In this document: piece after piece, positions 15,623 to 23,870 of the stretch
How positions within the stretch are numbered: position 1 is the first letter of the stretch
Layout of the letters: every line of letters starts with the position of its first letter
Assembly (NCBI RefSeq): GCF_001424905.1
Contig: NZ_LMCU01000002.1
Coordinates: 62,001 to 126,000 of the forward strand
Origin: Leifsonia sp. Root112D2
Lineage (GTDB): Bacteria > Actinomycetota > Actinomycetes > Actinomycetales > Microbacteriaceae
Reading direction: 5' to 3'
DNA: 64,000 nt
Notes under the pieces: generated by a model
Database searches by the model: none
Seen by the model: the letters and a program-made list of their open reading frames with translations, nothing else
What the model was told of the DNA's origin: nothing
Translations under genes and position numbers: made by a program

Positions 15623-17313
15623 CCGATGCCACACAGTTGACGAGCGCTATCGATGACGTCAAGCACATGAAATGGTGGGGCTGGGGCGTAGACGGCGTCG
15701 GCTTTCACCACCATGACAAGCCCGGCTTCGCGCCGTTCGTGCAGATGGCCGTTGGCCTCGACGTGAACGAGCCCGCGCCCGATCCGATGTCCTTCGACGA
15801 TGTCGAGGTTCCCGCCAGCACCGCGTCAGGCGAATTCGTGCAGCAGCTCGAGCGCATCGTCGGCGAGGGGCGAGTGTCGACGGCTCGGCTCGATCGTGTG
15901 GTGCACACCTTCGGCAAGAGCCTGCGCGACCTCGTGCGCGTGCGGTCGGGACGTCTCGAACGCACCCCCGACGTCGTCGTGTATCCCGCCGATGAGGCCG
16001 AGGTACAGGGCATTGTGGATGCTGCCGCTGACGCTGACGCCGTGATCATCCCCTTCGGCGGCGGCAGCAACATCGTCGGCAGCCTGGAGCCGCACGCCCA
16101 GGAGAGCCGCACGGTCATCTCCCTGGATCTCGGCCGGTTGAACCGGGTCATCGACATCGACGAGGAGTCCGGTCTGGCCCGCATCCAGGCCGGGGCCCTG
16201 GGGCCCGATCTCGAGGCGCAGCTCGTTGCCCGGGGCTGGACACTCGGCCACTTTCCTGACAGCTTCACGCACTCCACCCTCGGCGGTTGGGTGGCCACCC
16301 GGTCCTCCGGCATGCAGTCGGACAAGTATGGCGACATCGCCGACATCGCCCGTGGCCTGAGAGTGGTACGCCCCGGCGCGGTGCTGGTCATCCGCGCCAT
16401 TCCGAGCGCATCGACCGGGCCGAATGTGCGCGAGATGATCGTCGGCAGCGAGGGGCGTCTCGGTGTCATCACCGAGGTCACCGTGCAGGTGCATCGCACG
16501 CCGCAGAAGCGCGTCGTACTCGCCTACCTCTTTCCGAACTGGGAGGCGGGTCTCGCCGCGATGCACGCGATCTCAGAAAGTGACGCCGCACCATCCATCA
16601 CCCGCGTTTCGGATGCCCGCGAGACCGGCTTCTCCTTTGCCACCGGCAAGGAGAGCAAAGGCATCTCGGGCCTCGTCACCAAGGGGTTGGGCAAGTACCT
16701 GACCGCACGGGGGTGGGACACCGACAAGATGTGTCTCTCCTTTATCGGCTACGAGGGCAGCGATTCCCACGTGGCCCGTCAGCAGAAGCTGGTGGGTCGC
16801 ATCGTGAAGAAGCATGGCGGCATCGGCGTGGGCAAGGGCCCCGGCGTGCTCTACGACCAGAAGAAGTTCGACACCCCCTACCTGCGAGACTTTCTGCTCG
16901 ATCGCGGTGCCGCGGCCGATGTCTCCGAGACCGCCGCCCCCTGGTCTCGGCTGCTGCCGCTCTACAATGAGGTCGTCGCCAGCGCGAACCGCGCCTTCGA
17001 CGAAATAGGCATCAAGGGGTGGATCATGGCCCACCTCTCGCACTCCTACCACTCCGGCGCTTGCCTCTATTTCACCTTCGCCTTCGTGCACGGTGAGAAT
17101 GCCCTGGCCCAGTACGACGTCGTGAAGGGTGCCATCCAGCAGGCCTTCATCGACGCGGGCGGCACGATCTCTCACCACCACGGTGTGGGCCTCGAGCACG
17201 CTCCCTGGCTGGCACAGGACATCTCCGTCGAAGGCGCGACGGTGATGCAGTCGCTGTTCGATGCCGCAGACCCCAACCGCACCTTCAATCCGGGCAAGAT
17301 CACCGCGCGCTGA
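15619..17313 (+). CDS. Alkyl-dihydroxyacetonephosphate synthase-like FAD enzyme
   Basis: The 564-residue protein is a p-cresol methylhydroxylase/VAO-type FAD enzyme. It opens with MKWWGWG, as AGPS homologues do. The FAD pyrophosphate loop PFGGGSN is at 145-151, then DSFTHSTLGGWVATRSSG and MIVGSEGRLGVITE. C-terminally it has YHSGACLYFTFAF (Tyr484 likely catalytic) and the SHHHGVG triad with histidines 519-521, ending DPNRTFNPGK. These blocks match mammalian AGPS closely over much of the length. AGPS swaps the acyl chain of acyl-DHAP for a fatty alcohol, making the ether bond. The fatty acyl reductase next door would supply that alcohol. Other VAO-family lactate/glycolate oxidases lack the WWGWG start and the triple histidine in this context. 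Confidence 0.85.
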   Translation: MTDATQLTSAIDDVKHMKWWGWGVDGVGFHHHDKPGFAPFVQMAVGLDVNEPAPDPMSFDDVEVPASTASGEFVQQLERIVGEGRVSTARLDRVVHTFGKSLRDLVRVRSGRLERTPDVVVYPADEAEVQGIVDAAADADAVIIPFGGGSNIVGSLEPHAQESRTVISLDLGRLNRVIDIDEESGLARIQAGALGPDLEAQLVARGWTLGHFPDSFTHSTLGGWVATRSSGMQSDKYGDIADIARGLRVVRPGAVLVIRAIPSASTGPNVREMIVGSEGRLGVITEVTVQVHRTPQKRVVLAYLFPNWEAGLAAMHAISESDAAPSITRVSDARETGFSFATGKESKGISGLVTKGLGKYLTARGWDTDKMCLSFIGYEGSDSHVARQQKLVGRIVKKHGGIGVGKGPGVLYDQKKFDTPYLRDFLLDRGAAADVSETAAPWSRLLPLYNEVVASANRAFDEIGIKGWIMAHLSHSYHSGACLYFTFAFVHGENALAQYDVVKGAIQQAFIDAGGTISHHHGVGLEHAPWLAQDISVEGATVMQSLFDAADPNRTFNPGKITAR

Positions 17314-17318
17314 GATCT

Positions 17319-18155
17319 TCAGGTCAGATGGTCGAAGTCGCCTCGCACCCATCCGATATACCGCGCGGCCGAGCGGCGAATTACGGCGTGTGCGTCGCCG
17401 TCTATCACGCCACCGAAGTTGCCGTACAGACGGTCGAACTCCAACTCGAGGGTACGTCGCGCAATCCGTTCGACGACCGCCGCCGAGAGCGGAATTCGAT
17501 TCGGGTAGCTGCGCAGGAAGGACACGCTGAGGCCGTCTGGGCCCGGAAAGATTCCGTCGCCTGCGAGCAGCACGCCGCGCCCGTGAGCCCCCGCCGACCA
17601 CAACGCGGCGAGGCTGCCTCGAAAGTGACCACCGATGGTGTGCAGCGTCAGTCCGGGCACGAGTTCGAAGTCGCCGACGAAGCTGCGGATGTTCGCATCC
17701 GGTCGCTGCACCCAGTCGCGGTCGGCCTCGGCAACGTAGACGGGGGCATCGTCCAGCAGCCGTGACCACTGCACCTGGGCCCCGTACATGTGCGGATGAC
17801 TGGCCACGATCGCCACGACCGGCCCGAGCTCACGCACGCGGGCGGCGCCCTCCTCGTCGACGAAACCGGTCGGATCCCAGAGCAGGTTGCCGGCATCCGT
17901 TTGCACGAGCAGGGACTGCTGGCCGATGCCCACCTGTGGTTCGGTGGTGATGGCGTGCAGGCCCGGCTCGACCTCCGCAACCAGAACACGCGTGCCTTCC
18001 GCCGTCAGCCTCTCCAGCGAGGTCCACGCCTGCCCCGAGCGCGGCACGTACTGCCGCTCGTCGAGGCAGATCGGGCAGCTTTCGGGAGGGGTCGCGCTCT
18101 GGCGCCGTTCAACGCCGCAGGCCACGCAGATCCACACGCTCTGGGTTGTGTTCAC
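17319..18155 (-). CDS. MBL-fold hydrolase-like protein with rubredoxin-type metal knuckles
   Basis: About 278 residues from GTG 18155, which lies 6 nt after TACGCT. An ATG at 18179 would add eight residues ahead of the knuckle. The N-terminus has two Cys pairs, CVAC and CPIC, about 20 residues apart, as in rubredoxin or zinc ribbons. A metallo-beta-lactamase-like fold follows: the metal loop reads SHPHMYGAQVQW rather than canonical HxHxDH, then GGHFRGSLAAL and LLAGDGIF with the later metal Asp. Metal content and catalysis are therefore uncertain. It ends 5 nt from the convergent AGPS-like gene; a redox link to that pathway is possible but unproven. Confidence 0.72.
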   Translation of the reverse strand: MNTTQSVWICVACGVERRQSATPPESCPICLDERQYVPRSGQAWTSLERLTAEGTRVLVAEVEPGLHAITTEPQVGIGQQSLLVQTDAGNLLWDPTGFVDEEGAARVRELGPVVAIVASHPHMYGAQVQWSRLLDDAPVYVAEADRDWVQRPDANIRSFVGDFELVPGLTLHTIGGHFRGSLAALWSAGAHGRGVLLAGDGIFPGPDGLSVSFLRSYPNRIPLSAAVVERIARRTLELEFDRLYGNFGGVIDGDAHAVIRRSAARYIGWVRGDFDHLT

Positions 18156-18161
18156 GTCACC

Positions 18162-18167
18162 AGCGTA
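18162..18167 (-). promoter_or_regulatory. Leaderless -10 box TACGCT
   Basis: TACGCT (minus strand) lies 6 nt before the GTG at 18155 and supports that start over the upstream ATG. Confidence 0.4.
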
Positions 18168-18197
18168 CTGAGCGTGCATCCAGACCCGACACGATAG

Positions 18198-18611
18198 TTA
18201 GTCGGGTGTGACGTTGCAGACGAACTGCCAGAGATGACCGTCAGGGTCTTTGACCGTACCGACATACTGCGTTCTCCCGCTCACGTGGTCGATCACGTGC
18301 GGCTCGAACGACTCGCCGCCCGCGGCCTCGGCCGATCGAAGAATCTCGTCTATCTCCTCCCGCGTCTCTATCGCACAGCTCAGAAAGCCGGTGGCGGTGG
18401 GCACGGGAAGGCGGGGCTCGGCCCTCGCCTCGCGTGCATACTTCGCAAAGTGCTCGCCCGCCGCCAAAAAGAGGGTCAGCCCGGGCAGTTGAACGGCGAC
18501 GATTCCGAGCACAATCTGGGCCGACTCGATGCCCAGACCGTTTCGGTAGAACGTGAGCGATCGCTCGACATCCTCGACGGCGAGACTGAGGACTACACCG
18601 TTCGACTTCAT
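18198..18611 (-). CDS. VOC-superfamily (glyoxalase/bleomycin-resistance-like) protein
   Basis: The 137-residue protein opens with LSLAVEDVERSLTFYRNGLGIES, the first beta-alpha-beta unit of the vicinal oxygen chelate fold, and ends with GTVKDPDGHLWQFVCN, which carries the typical DPDGHLW metal/ligand strand. Such proteins are small-molecule binding, lyase or dioxygenase enzymes; no substrate is predictable. The ATG at 18611 has GAAGGAG 8 nt upstream, so the long open frame before it is rejected. It lies 37 nt downstream of the ABC permease gene on the same strand and may share its transcript. Confidence 0.85.
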   Translation of the reverse strand: MKSNGVVLSLAVEDVERSLTFYRNGLGIESAQIVLGIVAVQLPGLTLFLAAGEHFAKYAREARAEPRLPVPTATGFLSCAIETREEIDEILRSAEAAGGESFEPHVIDHVSGRTQYVGTVKDPDGHLWQFVCNVTPD

Positions 18612-18648
18612 TCGATTCGCTCCTTCGACGCCGGCTTCGAGTAGGCAG

Positions 18649-19533
18649 TCATGACAAGACATCCTTGCTGAGAAAGCGCCCGTAGGCCAGGGCGCCGAAG
18701 ACCACGAGATATCCCGCCTGCAGCAGGGCGTTGTCGCCGAAGGAGCCCCACGAGATCGGCTGGCGCAGCAGGTCGGCGAAGCCGAACCAATAGTGGCTGA
18801 ACAGCCACGGATGCAGCCAGTCCAGTTGCGGCAGCTCGTCGAGCACCTGGGATGCAACGGCCAGCACGACCGTCGCGGCCATGGCCCCGACGGGCACATC
18901 CGTCAGGGTCGAGATGAACAGTCCGATGGCACTGAGGCCCAGCAACGACACCGTGATGTAGCCGGCGATGAGCAGCAGGCGCATGAGGGACTCGCCGACC
19001 GGCACCGTGTCGCCGGACAGCAGCGCTACCGGGCCGACGGGAAAGAGGGCGATGCCGATGATCGTGCCCGCAACGACGACCACGAGCGTGGCGGCAAGGC
19101 AGAACGTCGTCGCACCCAGGTATTTGACGAGCAGCAGTCGCACTCGGCCGGCGGGAGCTACCAGCAGATAACGCAGCGTGCCATGGCTCGCCTCTCCCGC
19201 GATGGTGTCGCCGGCGACAACCCCGATCGTCAGCGGCAGGAACAGCGGAATCGACACCACCAGGGCGGTGACGCCGACGAAGAGCCCGTTGTGGGTGATG
19301 TTGTCGAGAAATTGCGGCCCGCGGCCCGAACCGGATCCCGACGAGGTCACCCGCACAGCAACGGCGATGAGAATCGGCACCGCGGCGAGCGCCCCCAGCA
19401 TCGCCCACGTTCGACGGCGCCGAAAGAGCACGGCGAGTTCGCTACCGAGCAAGGCCCACCCGACCGAGGGCCGGTCGGTGCGCACGGCGGTCTCATTCTG
19501 CCCAGTGCCATTCGGCCCAATCTCATTCGGCAA
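18649..19533 (-). CDS. ABC-2 type transporter permease
   Basis: The 294-residue protein has a cytoplasmic N-terminus of about 35 residues and six membrane helices. A GDTIAGEASHGTLRYLLVAPAGR segment between helices 2 and 3 is the ABC-2 permease signature that contacts the ATPase. Its start overlaps the end of the ATPase gene by 11 nt, so the two are translated from one mRNA. The cargo is unknown. With the LolA-like protein upstream, the three-gene unit resembles lipoprotein- or lipid-related export or sensing units of actinobacteria. Confidence 0.88.
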   Translation of the reverse strand: MPNEIGPNGTGQNETAVRTDRPSVGWALLGSELAVLFRRRRTWAMLGALAAVPILIAVAVRVTSSGSGSGRGPQFLDNITHNGLFVGVTALVVSIPLFLPLTIGVVAGDTIAGEASHGTLRYLLVAPAGRVRLLLVKYLGATTFCLAATLVVVVAGTIIGIALFPVGPVALLSGDTVPVGESLMRLLLIAGYITVSLLGLSAIGLFISTLTDVPVGAMAATVVLAVASQVLDELPQLDWLHPWLFSHYWFGFADLLRQPISWGSFGDNALLQAGYLVVFGALAYGRFLSKDVLS

Positions 19534-20509
19534 TGTCGAACCCCTCGCCGGTCAACGCGACAAAGCGATCCTCGAGACTCGCGTTCTCCACGGTGAATCC
19601 GCGAACCCTTACCCCGCCGCGCACGAGTGCCTCGACGATCGATTCGCTTCGCACATCCGAGTCGGGCAGCGCGGCCCGCACGAACACGTCGCCGCCAACG
19701 CCCTCGGTCTCGTCCACACCAATGGTCTCAACCACAAGACCGGCGGATGCGAGCACGCGGCGCGCACGAGCGGCATCCGGTGTGCGCAGCACGAGGCGAG
19801 CCTGCCCGCCCGCTCGCCGGAGTTCATCGAGGGTTCCCTGCGCCACGAGCCGCCCCGCGCTCATCACCGCCGCGTGAGTGCACATCTGCTCGATCTCGGT
19901 GAGCAGATGGCTGGAGACGAACACGGTCGTGCCACCATCGGCAAGCGAACGCACCAGGCTGCGCACCTCCCGCGTGCCCTGCGGATCCAGCCCGTTCGTG
20001 GGCTCATCGAGAACGAGCAACTCGCGGGGCGAGAGCAGCGCGTTGGCGATGCCGAGCCGCTGCTTCATGCCCAGCGAATAGGCGTGCACCTTCTTGCCTG
20101 CAGCATGCGTGAGGCCGACCCGGGCCAGCGCCTCCTCGGTACGCGCCCGCCGGGTGGAACTCGACGCATGCCGTTCGGCCGAATCCAGTCGGCGCAGGTT
20201 AGCGGCGCCGGAGAGAAACGGGTAGAACGCCGGCCCCTCCACGAGGGCGCCGACGCGCGGAAGCACCTCGGCCAGGCGCCGGGGCATCTCGTGGCCGAGC
20301 ACGCGCACCTGCCCCTCCGAGGCCGCTGCAAGGCCGAGCAGCATGCGAATGGTGGTGGTCTTGCCCGATCCGTTCGGTCCGAGAAAACCGAAGACAGCCC
20401 CACGGGGAACCGCAAGGTCGATGCCATCGACAGCCGTATGCCGACCGAACCGCTTGCTCAGGGCGTGTGTCTCGATCGCCAGTTCGGCGGTCGAGGGCGT
20501 GTTTGTCAC
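19523..20509 (-). CDS. ABC transporter ATP-binding protein
   Basis: The 328-residue protein has a single nucleotide-binding domain: Walker A GPNGSGKTT at about 45-53, signature YSLGMKQRLGIA (S-L-G-M in place of LSGGQ, common in this subfamily), Walker B LLVLDEPTNGLD and the switch His in FVSSHLL. A C-terminal accessory domain of about 90 residues follows. The GTG at 20509 overlaps the stop of the upstream gene (GTGA, 4 nt); the 200-nt open frame upstream of it lies inside that gene and is rejected. It powers the permease immediately downstream. Confidence 0.9.
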   Translation of the reverse strand: MTNTPSTAELAIETHALSKRFGRHTAVDGIDLAVPRGAVFGFLGPNGSGKTTTIRMLLGLAAASEGQVRVLGHEMPRRLAEVLPRVGALVEGPAFYPFLSGAANLRRLDSAERHASSSTRRARTEEALARVGLTHAAGKKVHAYSLGMKQRLGIANALLSPRELLVLDEPTNGLDPQGTREVRSLVRSLADGGTTVFVSSHLLTEIEQMCTHAAVMSAGRLVAQGTLDELRRAGGQARLVLRTPDAARARRVLASAGLVVETIGVDETEGVGGDVFVRAALPDSDVRSESIVEALVRGGVRVRGFTVENASLEDRFVALTGEGFDIAE

Positions 20510-21573
20510 CGATCGGATGCCGCGGCCTGCAGCGCGCTCGCCGGAACGGAGCCGGCGAACACCCGGCCGTCGGAGGCCACAAACACGTTCACGAGTGACG
20601 TACTCAGCAGTCGACCGCCTGAGACGGCGCTGCTCGCCTGCGCGAGCAGCGGGGATGTCAGCGCCGATGCCGGAACCGTTCCGGCCGGCAACTCGACGAT
20701 GGAGGCCCAATCGGAGCCGATGACCTTCGGAGCCGCCGCGTGGTCGGCGGTGTGTCGGAGCGCCCCGAGGCTCTGCGGCAGCGTCTGCTGCTTCACCGTT
20801 GTTCCCTTGGGAGCGGTGAAGTCGAAGGTGCTCGCTGCCGGGGCCTGTAGCGAGACATCGGTGAAGGCGATGCTCACGGCGGCGTCTTTCTGTCCCCGTG
20901 CGTTCACCTCGACACGCAACGGCATGCCGGTCTTCGCATCCACCGCGATGGACACCGAGCCGACGAGCGTTGCGCTCGTGCGTGGCGTGAGCACCAGGTC
21001 GTAGGCGGAACGACCGGCAACGCTGGCGTTATCGCCAAGCGACACCGTCGTGCTTGGCGTGAGTTCGGCCAGCAGTCGATGCGCGAGCTGCGCGGGCGTC
21101 TGCACGCCGGCATCCGGGTCGGGAGTGACGGCACCCGGGTGCTTGAACGCTCCACCGGCCGGCAGTCTCAGGTGGGTTGCAGTGGCCTTGCTGGAGTCGT
21201 ACGCCCACAGCTCTGCGCCGTTGCGCACCAGGTCTCGCTCGGCGAGGGTGTCGATCACCTGTACGCGGGCATTCGTGGGCCCGTCAACGAAGACTCGAGC
21301 TGTATGGGAGCCGGTCAGAAATTCCAGGGCAGACGACAGTCCGGCATTCGCGGAAGGCCCGACGCTCGGCAGTGCGGGAAGGCCGAGATTCGAGCTCTGC
21401 TCGATTGTGCCGGAGAACGCCGTCACCGAACTCTGGCCCACCAGGGTTAATACCTGTTCCGGCGTCTTCGTGGGCAGGCTCACATCGGTGGCGCCATGAG
21501 CCGCAATGACCCCGGCAGCAATCAGCACGGGCACCACCGCGGCGGGCACCCAGCGCAGCAGATTCTTGTTCAT
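20506..21573 (-). CDS. LolA-like secreted or membrane-anchored protein
   Basis: The 355-residue protein has an N-terminal signal/anchor (RWVPAAVVPVLIAAGVIAAHG) without an obvious lipobox Cys. The rest is beta-rich and resembles the LolA/LppX-like half-barrel: LTLVGQSSVTAFSGTIEQSSNLGLP, ELWAYDSSKATATHLRLP, YDLVLTPRT, SVSIAVDAKTGMPLRVEV and SIAFTDVSLQAP. In actinobacteria such proteins probably bind lipids or sense the envelope. It has a GGGAGG ribosome site and is the first gene of the unit with the ABC ATPase and permease (4-nt overlap). Function is inferred only from fold and context. Confidence 0.75.
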   Translation of the reverse strand: MNKNLLRWVPAAVVPVLIAAGVIAAHGATDVSLPTKTPEQVLTLVGQSSVTAFSGTIEQSSNLGLPALPSVGPSANAGLSSALEFLTGSHTARVFVDGPTNARVQVIDTLAERDLVRNGAELWAYDSSKATATHLRLPAGGAFKHPGAVTPDPDAGVQTPAQLAHRLLAELTPSTTVSLGDNASVAGRSAYDLVLTPRTSATLVGSVSIAVDAKTGMPLRVEVNARGQKDAAVSIAFTDVSLQAPAASTFDFTAPKGTTVKQQTLPQSLGALRHTADHAAAPKVIGSDWASIVELPAGTVPASALTSPLLAQASSAVSGGRLLSTSLVNVFVASDGRVFAGSVPASALQAAASDR

Positions 21574-21735
21574 ACTCTTGGGCCTCCCTTACGGGGCTAT
21601 CGGTGAGGCTCTCGGTACGAACGACACTACGCTTCGCGCCGGTCATCTGCAGCTTTCCCGGCTGCGAACTCGGTGTGAAGGGCAACCGAACCGCCGCCGG
21701 TGGCGCGCACTCACGCTCGGGCGCAAGATCACAGT

Positions 21736-22788
21736 ATGAGCACGCCGTACGATTCCATCCCCACTCCCATGCTCGCCAAGGCCGTGGACGCCGTTCCCGC
21801 CGCTGACAGCGTGCCCGGCGGCCTCTGTTACGAACCGAAATGGGACGGCTTTCGAGCGATTGTCTCCTTCGACGGCGAGTCGTGTGAGATCGGCAGCCGC
21901 AGCTCCAAGCCGCTCACCCGCTACTTCCCGGAACTCACGGACATCTTCACGCGGCTTCTGCCCAGCGCCTGCATGCTCGACGGCGAGATAGTGGTGCGTG
22001 CGGGAGAGCCGGGCCATGAGCGGCTCGACTGGGACGCTCTCTCACAACGCATTCACCCGGCCGCGAACCGCATCCGCACGCTGTCCGATCAGACGCCCGC
22101 GATGTTCGTCGCATTCGACCTGCTCGCGCTCGACGATGACGACTTTCTGGAGCTGCCCTTCTCGAAGCGGCGCTCCGCACTCGAAAGGCTGACACAAGGG
22201 CTGCCCGCGCCAATCTTCATGAGCCAGAACACCCATGACGTCGAGCTCGCGCGGCGCTGGCTCGTGGATTTCGAGGGTGCCGGTCTGGACGGCGTAGTGG
22301 CCAAGCCGCTGGCCGCCGCATACGCGCCGGGCAAACGCCTCATGCTCAAGATCAAGCATCATCGCACAGCAGACGTCGTGCTGCTCGGGTACCGCGTGCA
22401 CAAGAGCGGCAGCGGTGTCGGTTCCCTTCTGCTGGGCCTGTACGATGCCGAAGGCGTGCTGCGCAACGTGGGCGGGGCATCCGCGTTCAGCGACGCGCGC
22501 AGGCTCGAGTTGGTCGACGAGCTCGAGCCGCTGGTGCAACGCGACGAGCGCGGCGAGATCGTGACCGGCGAGACCGAGCGCAGCCGCTTCTCCTCTGGCA
22601 AGGATGTCTCCTACGTGCGTTTGCGGCCGACGCAGGTGGCCGAGGTGCGCTACGACCAGATGGAGGGCTCACGCTTTCGGCACACCGTGCAGTTCTTTCG
22701 CTGGCGGCCGGATCGTGATGCGCACTCGTGCACCTTCGAGCAGCTCGAGACTCCCGTCGAGTACGACCTCAGCAAGGTACTGCTCTGA
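21736..22788 (+). CDS. ligC: ATP-dependent DNA ligase, LigC type
   Basis: The 350-residue protein has only the adenylation and OB domains. The nucleophile is Lys35 in EPKWDGFR (motif I). Motif Ia-III blocks include GSRSSKPLTRYFPEL and MLDGEIVV/AFDLLALDDDDF; motif IV is EGAGLDGVVAKPL and motif V MLKIKHHR. The compact size and lack of polymerase or phosphoesterase domains mark it as LigC, not LigD. In mycobacteria LigC works with Prim-PolC in gap-filling excision repair; here the Prim-PolC homologue is the convergent next gene, 19 nt away. No ribosome site is evident before the ATG, so a leaderless start is possible. Confidence 0.9.
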   Translation: MSTPYDSIPTPMLAKAVDAVPAADSVPGGLCYEPKWDGFRAIVSFDGESCEIGSRSSKPLTRYFPELTDIFTRLLPSACMLDGEIVVRAGEPGHERLDWDALSQRIHPAANRIRTLSDQTPAMFVAFDLLALDDDDFLELPFSKRRSALERLTQGLPAPIFMSQNTHDVELARRWLVDFEGAGLDGVVAKPLAAAYAPGKRLMLKIKHHRTADVVLLGYRVHKSGSGVGSLLLGLYDAEGVLRNVGGASAFSDARRLELVDELEPLVQRDERGEIVTGETERSRFSSGKDVSYVRLRPTQVAEVRYDQMEGSRFRHTVQFFRWRPDRDAHSCTFEQLETPVEYDLSKVLL

Positions 22789-22807
22789 CTCGTTCTGCGA
22801 CTTCGGG

Positions 22808-23830
22808 TCACCGCTCGGCACGGGCACGACTGGGCTGCACGCGCGGCGGCTCCCCCGGCATCTTCGGAAAGTCGGGCGGAAAAGGGAGTTCCCCGAGTCC
22901 CGCCTCGCTGTCCCGCTTCCACCAGCCGAGCAGCTGATCGATGGAGCCGGGATGCTCGTGCATGCCAGCCCACGAGTCACCGTGTTTCGCCAGCCGTTCC
23001 GGCACCGTGCTTATGGTGAGGTTGCGGGGGTCGATATGCGCCAGCTCGTCCCACTCGATCGGGCAGGAGACGGGCGCGTGGGCGAGTGCCCGGGGGCTGT
23101 ATGCACCGGCCATCGTGCGGTCGCGATTCGCCTGGTTGAAGTCGACGAAGATTCGCTTGCCACGTTCCTCCTTCCACCACGCGGTGGTGACCGCACGCGG
23201 CATCCGCCGTTCGAGTTCGCGCGCGAGGGCAATGACGGCGTGCCGCACGTCGAGAAACTCGTAGGCCGGCTCGATTGGTGCGAAGACATGCAGTCCCCGG
23301 TTGCCGGATGTCTTCACGAAGCCGGTCAGACCCGCCTCCTCCATCACGGAACGCAATCCAAGCGCCGCGGCAATCGCGTCGTCGAAGTCGGTGCCGGGCT
23401 GCGGGTCCAGGTCGACGCGCAACTGGTCGGGAAAATCCGGCCTGCCGGCGCGGGACGCCCACGGGTGGAAGACCACCGTGTTCATCTGCACCGCCCAGAC
23501 GGCCGTGGCCGGCTCATCGATAACGAGTTGCGGATGCGTGCGTCCACTCGGGTAGACCACCATCACCGAGCGCGCATAGTGCGGGGCGCCCTTGGGCGGG
23601 TTCTTGGAGAAGAAGGTCTCGCTGTCGATGCCGTCGGGAAAGCGCTGCAACGAGATCGGGCGGTCACCGTTGGCGGCGATGAAGGCCTCGCCCACCGCCA
23701 CCATGTAGTGCGCCAGGTCGAGCTTCGTGATGCCTGCATCCGGCCACAACACGCGCGTCGGGCTGGAGATACGCACCTCGCGCTCTCCATCGGGGCCCTC
23801 GACGGTGATGACCTCTGCTTCGCCTGCCAT
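22808..23830 (-). CDS. LigD-polymerase-like primase/polymerase, Prim-PolC type
   Basis: The 340-residue stand-alone archaeo-eukaryotic primase-like polymerase has metal residues Asp140 and Asp142 in RVDLDPQP, the nucleotide block FVKTSGNRGLHVFAP (SGNRGLH for the usual SGSKGLH) and a third Asp in RIFVDFNQANRDRTMAGAYSPR. The phosphate pocket FFSKNPPKGAPHY is intact. The length equals a single POL domain with a short Pro/Arg tail. It is distinct from the POL domain of LigD at 36667. Such enzymes insert ribonucleotides into short gaps. TAGCGT 6 nt before the ATG suggests a leaderless start. Confidence 0.88.
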   Translation of the reverse strand: MAGEAEVITVEGPDGEREVRISSPTRVLWPDAGITKLDLAHYMVAVGEAFIAANGDRPISLQRFPDGIDSETFFSKNPPKGAPHYARSVMVVYPSGRTHPQLVIDEPATAVWAVQMNTVVFHPWASRAGRPDFPDQLRVDLDPQPGTDFDDAIAAALGLRSVMEEAGLTGFVKTSGNRGLHVFAPIEPAYEFLDVRHAVIALARELERRMPRAVTTAWWKEERGKRIFVDFNQANRDRTMAGAYSPRALAHAPVSCPIEWDELAHIDPRNLTISTVPERLAKHGDSWAGMHEHPGSIDQLLGWWKRDSEAGLGELPFPPDFPKMPGEPPRVQPSRARAER

Positions 23831-23836
23831 AGCGAC

Positions 23837-23842
23837 ACGCTA
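23837..23842 (-). promoter_or_regulatory. Leaderless -10 box TAGCGT
   Basis: TAGCGT (minus strand) lies 6 nt before the ATG at 23830. Confidence 0.5.
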
Positions 23843-23870
23843 CTCGCGACCAGCCTCCTTCTGCCGACGG

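Noticed and set aside
15619..17313. D-lactate dehydrogenase/GlcD glycolate oxidase as the identity
   Set aside because: The WWGWG start, SHHHGVG triad, overall length and gene neighbours fit alkyl-DHAP synthase better, though an oxidase cannot be fully excluded.
19178..21004. 608-residue plus-strand open frame
   Set aside because: It is antisense to the ABC operon and has no recognisable domain.
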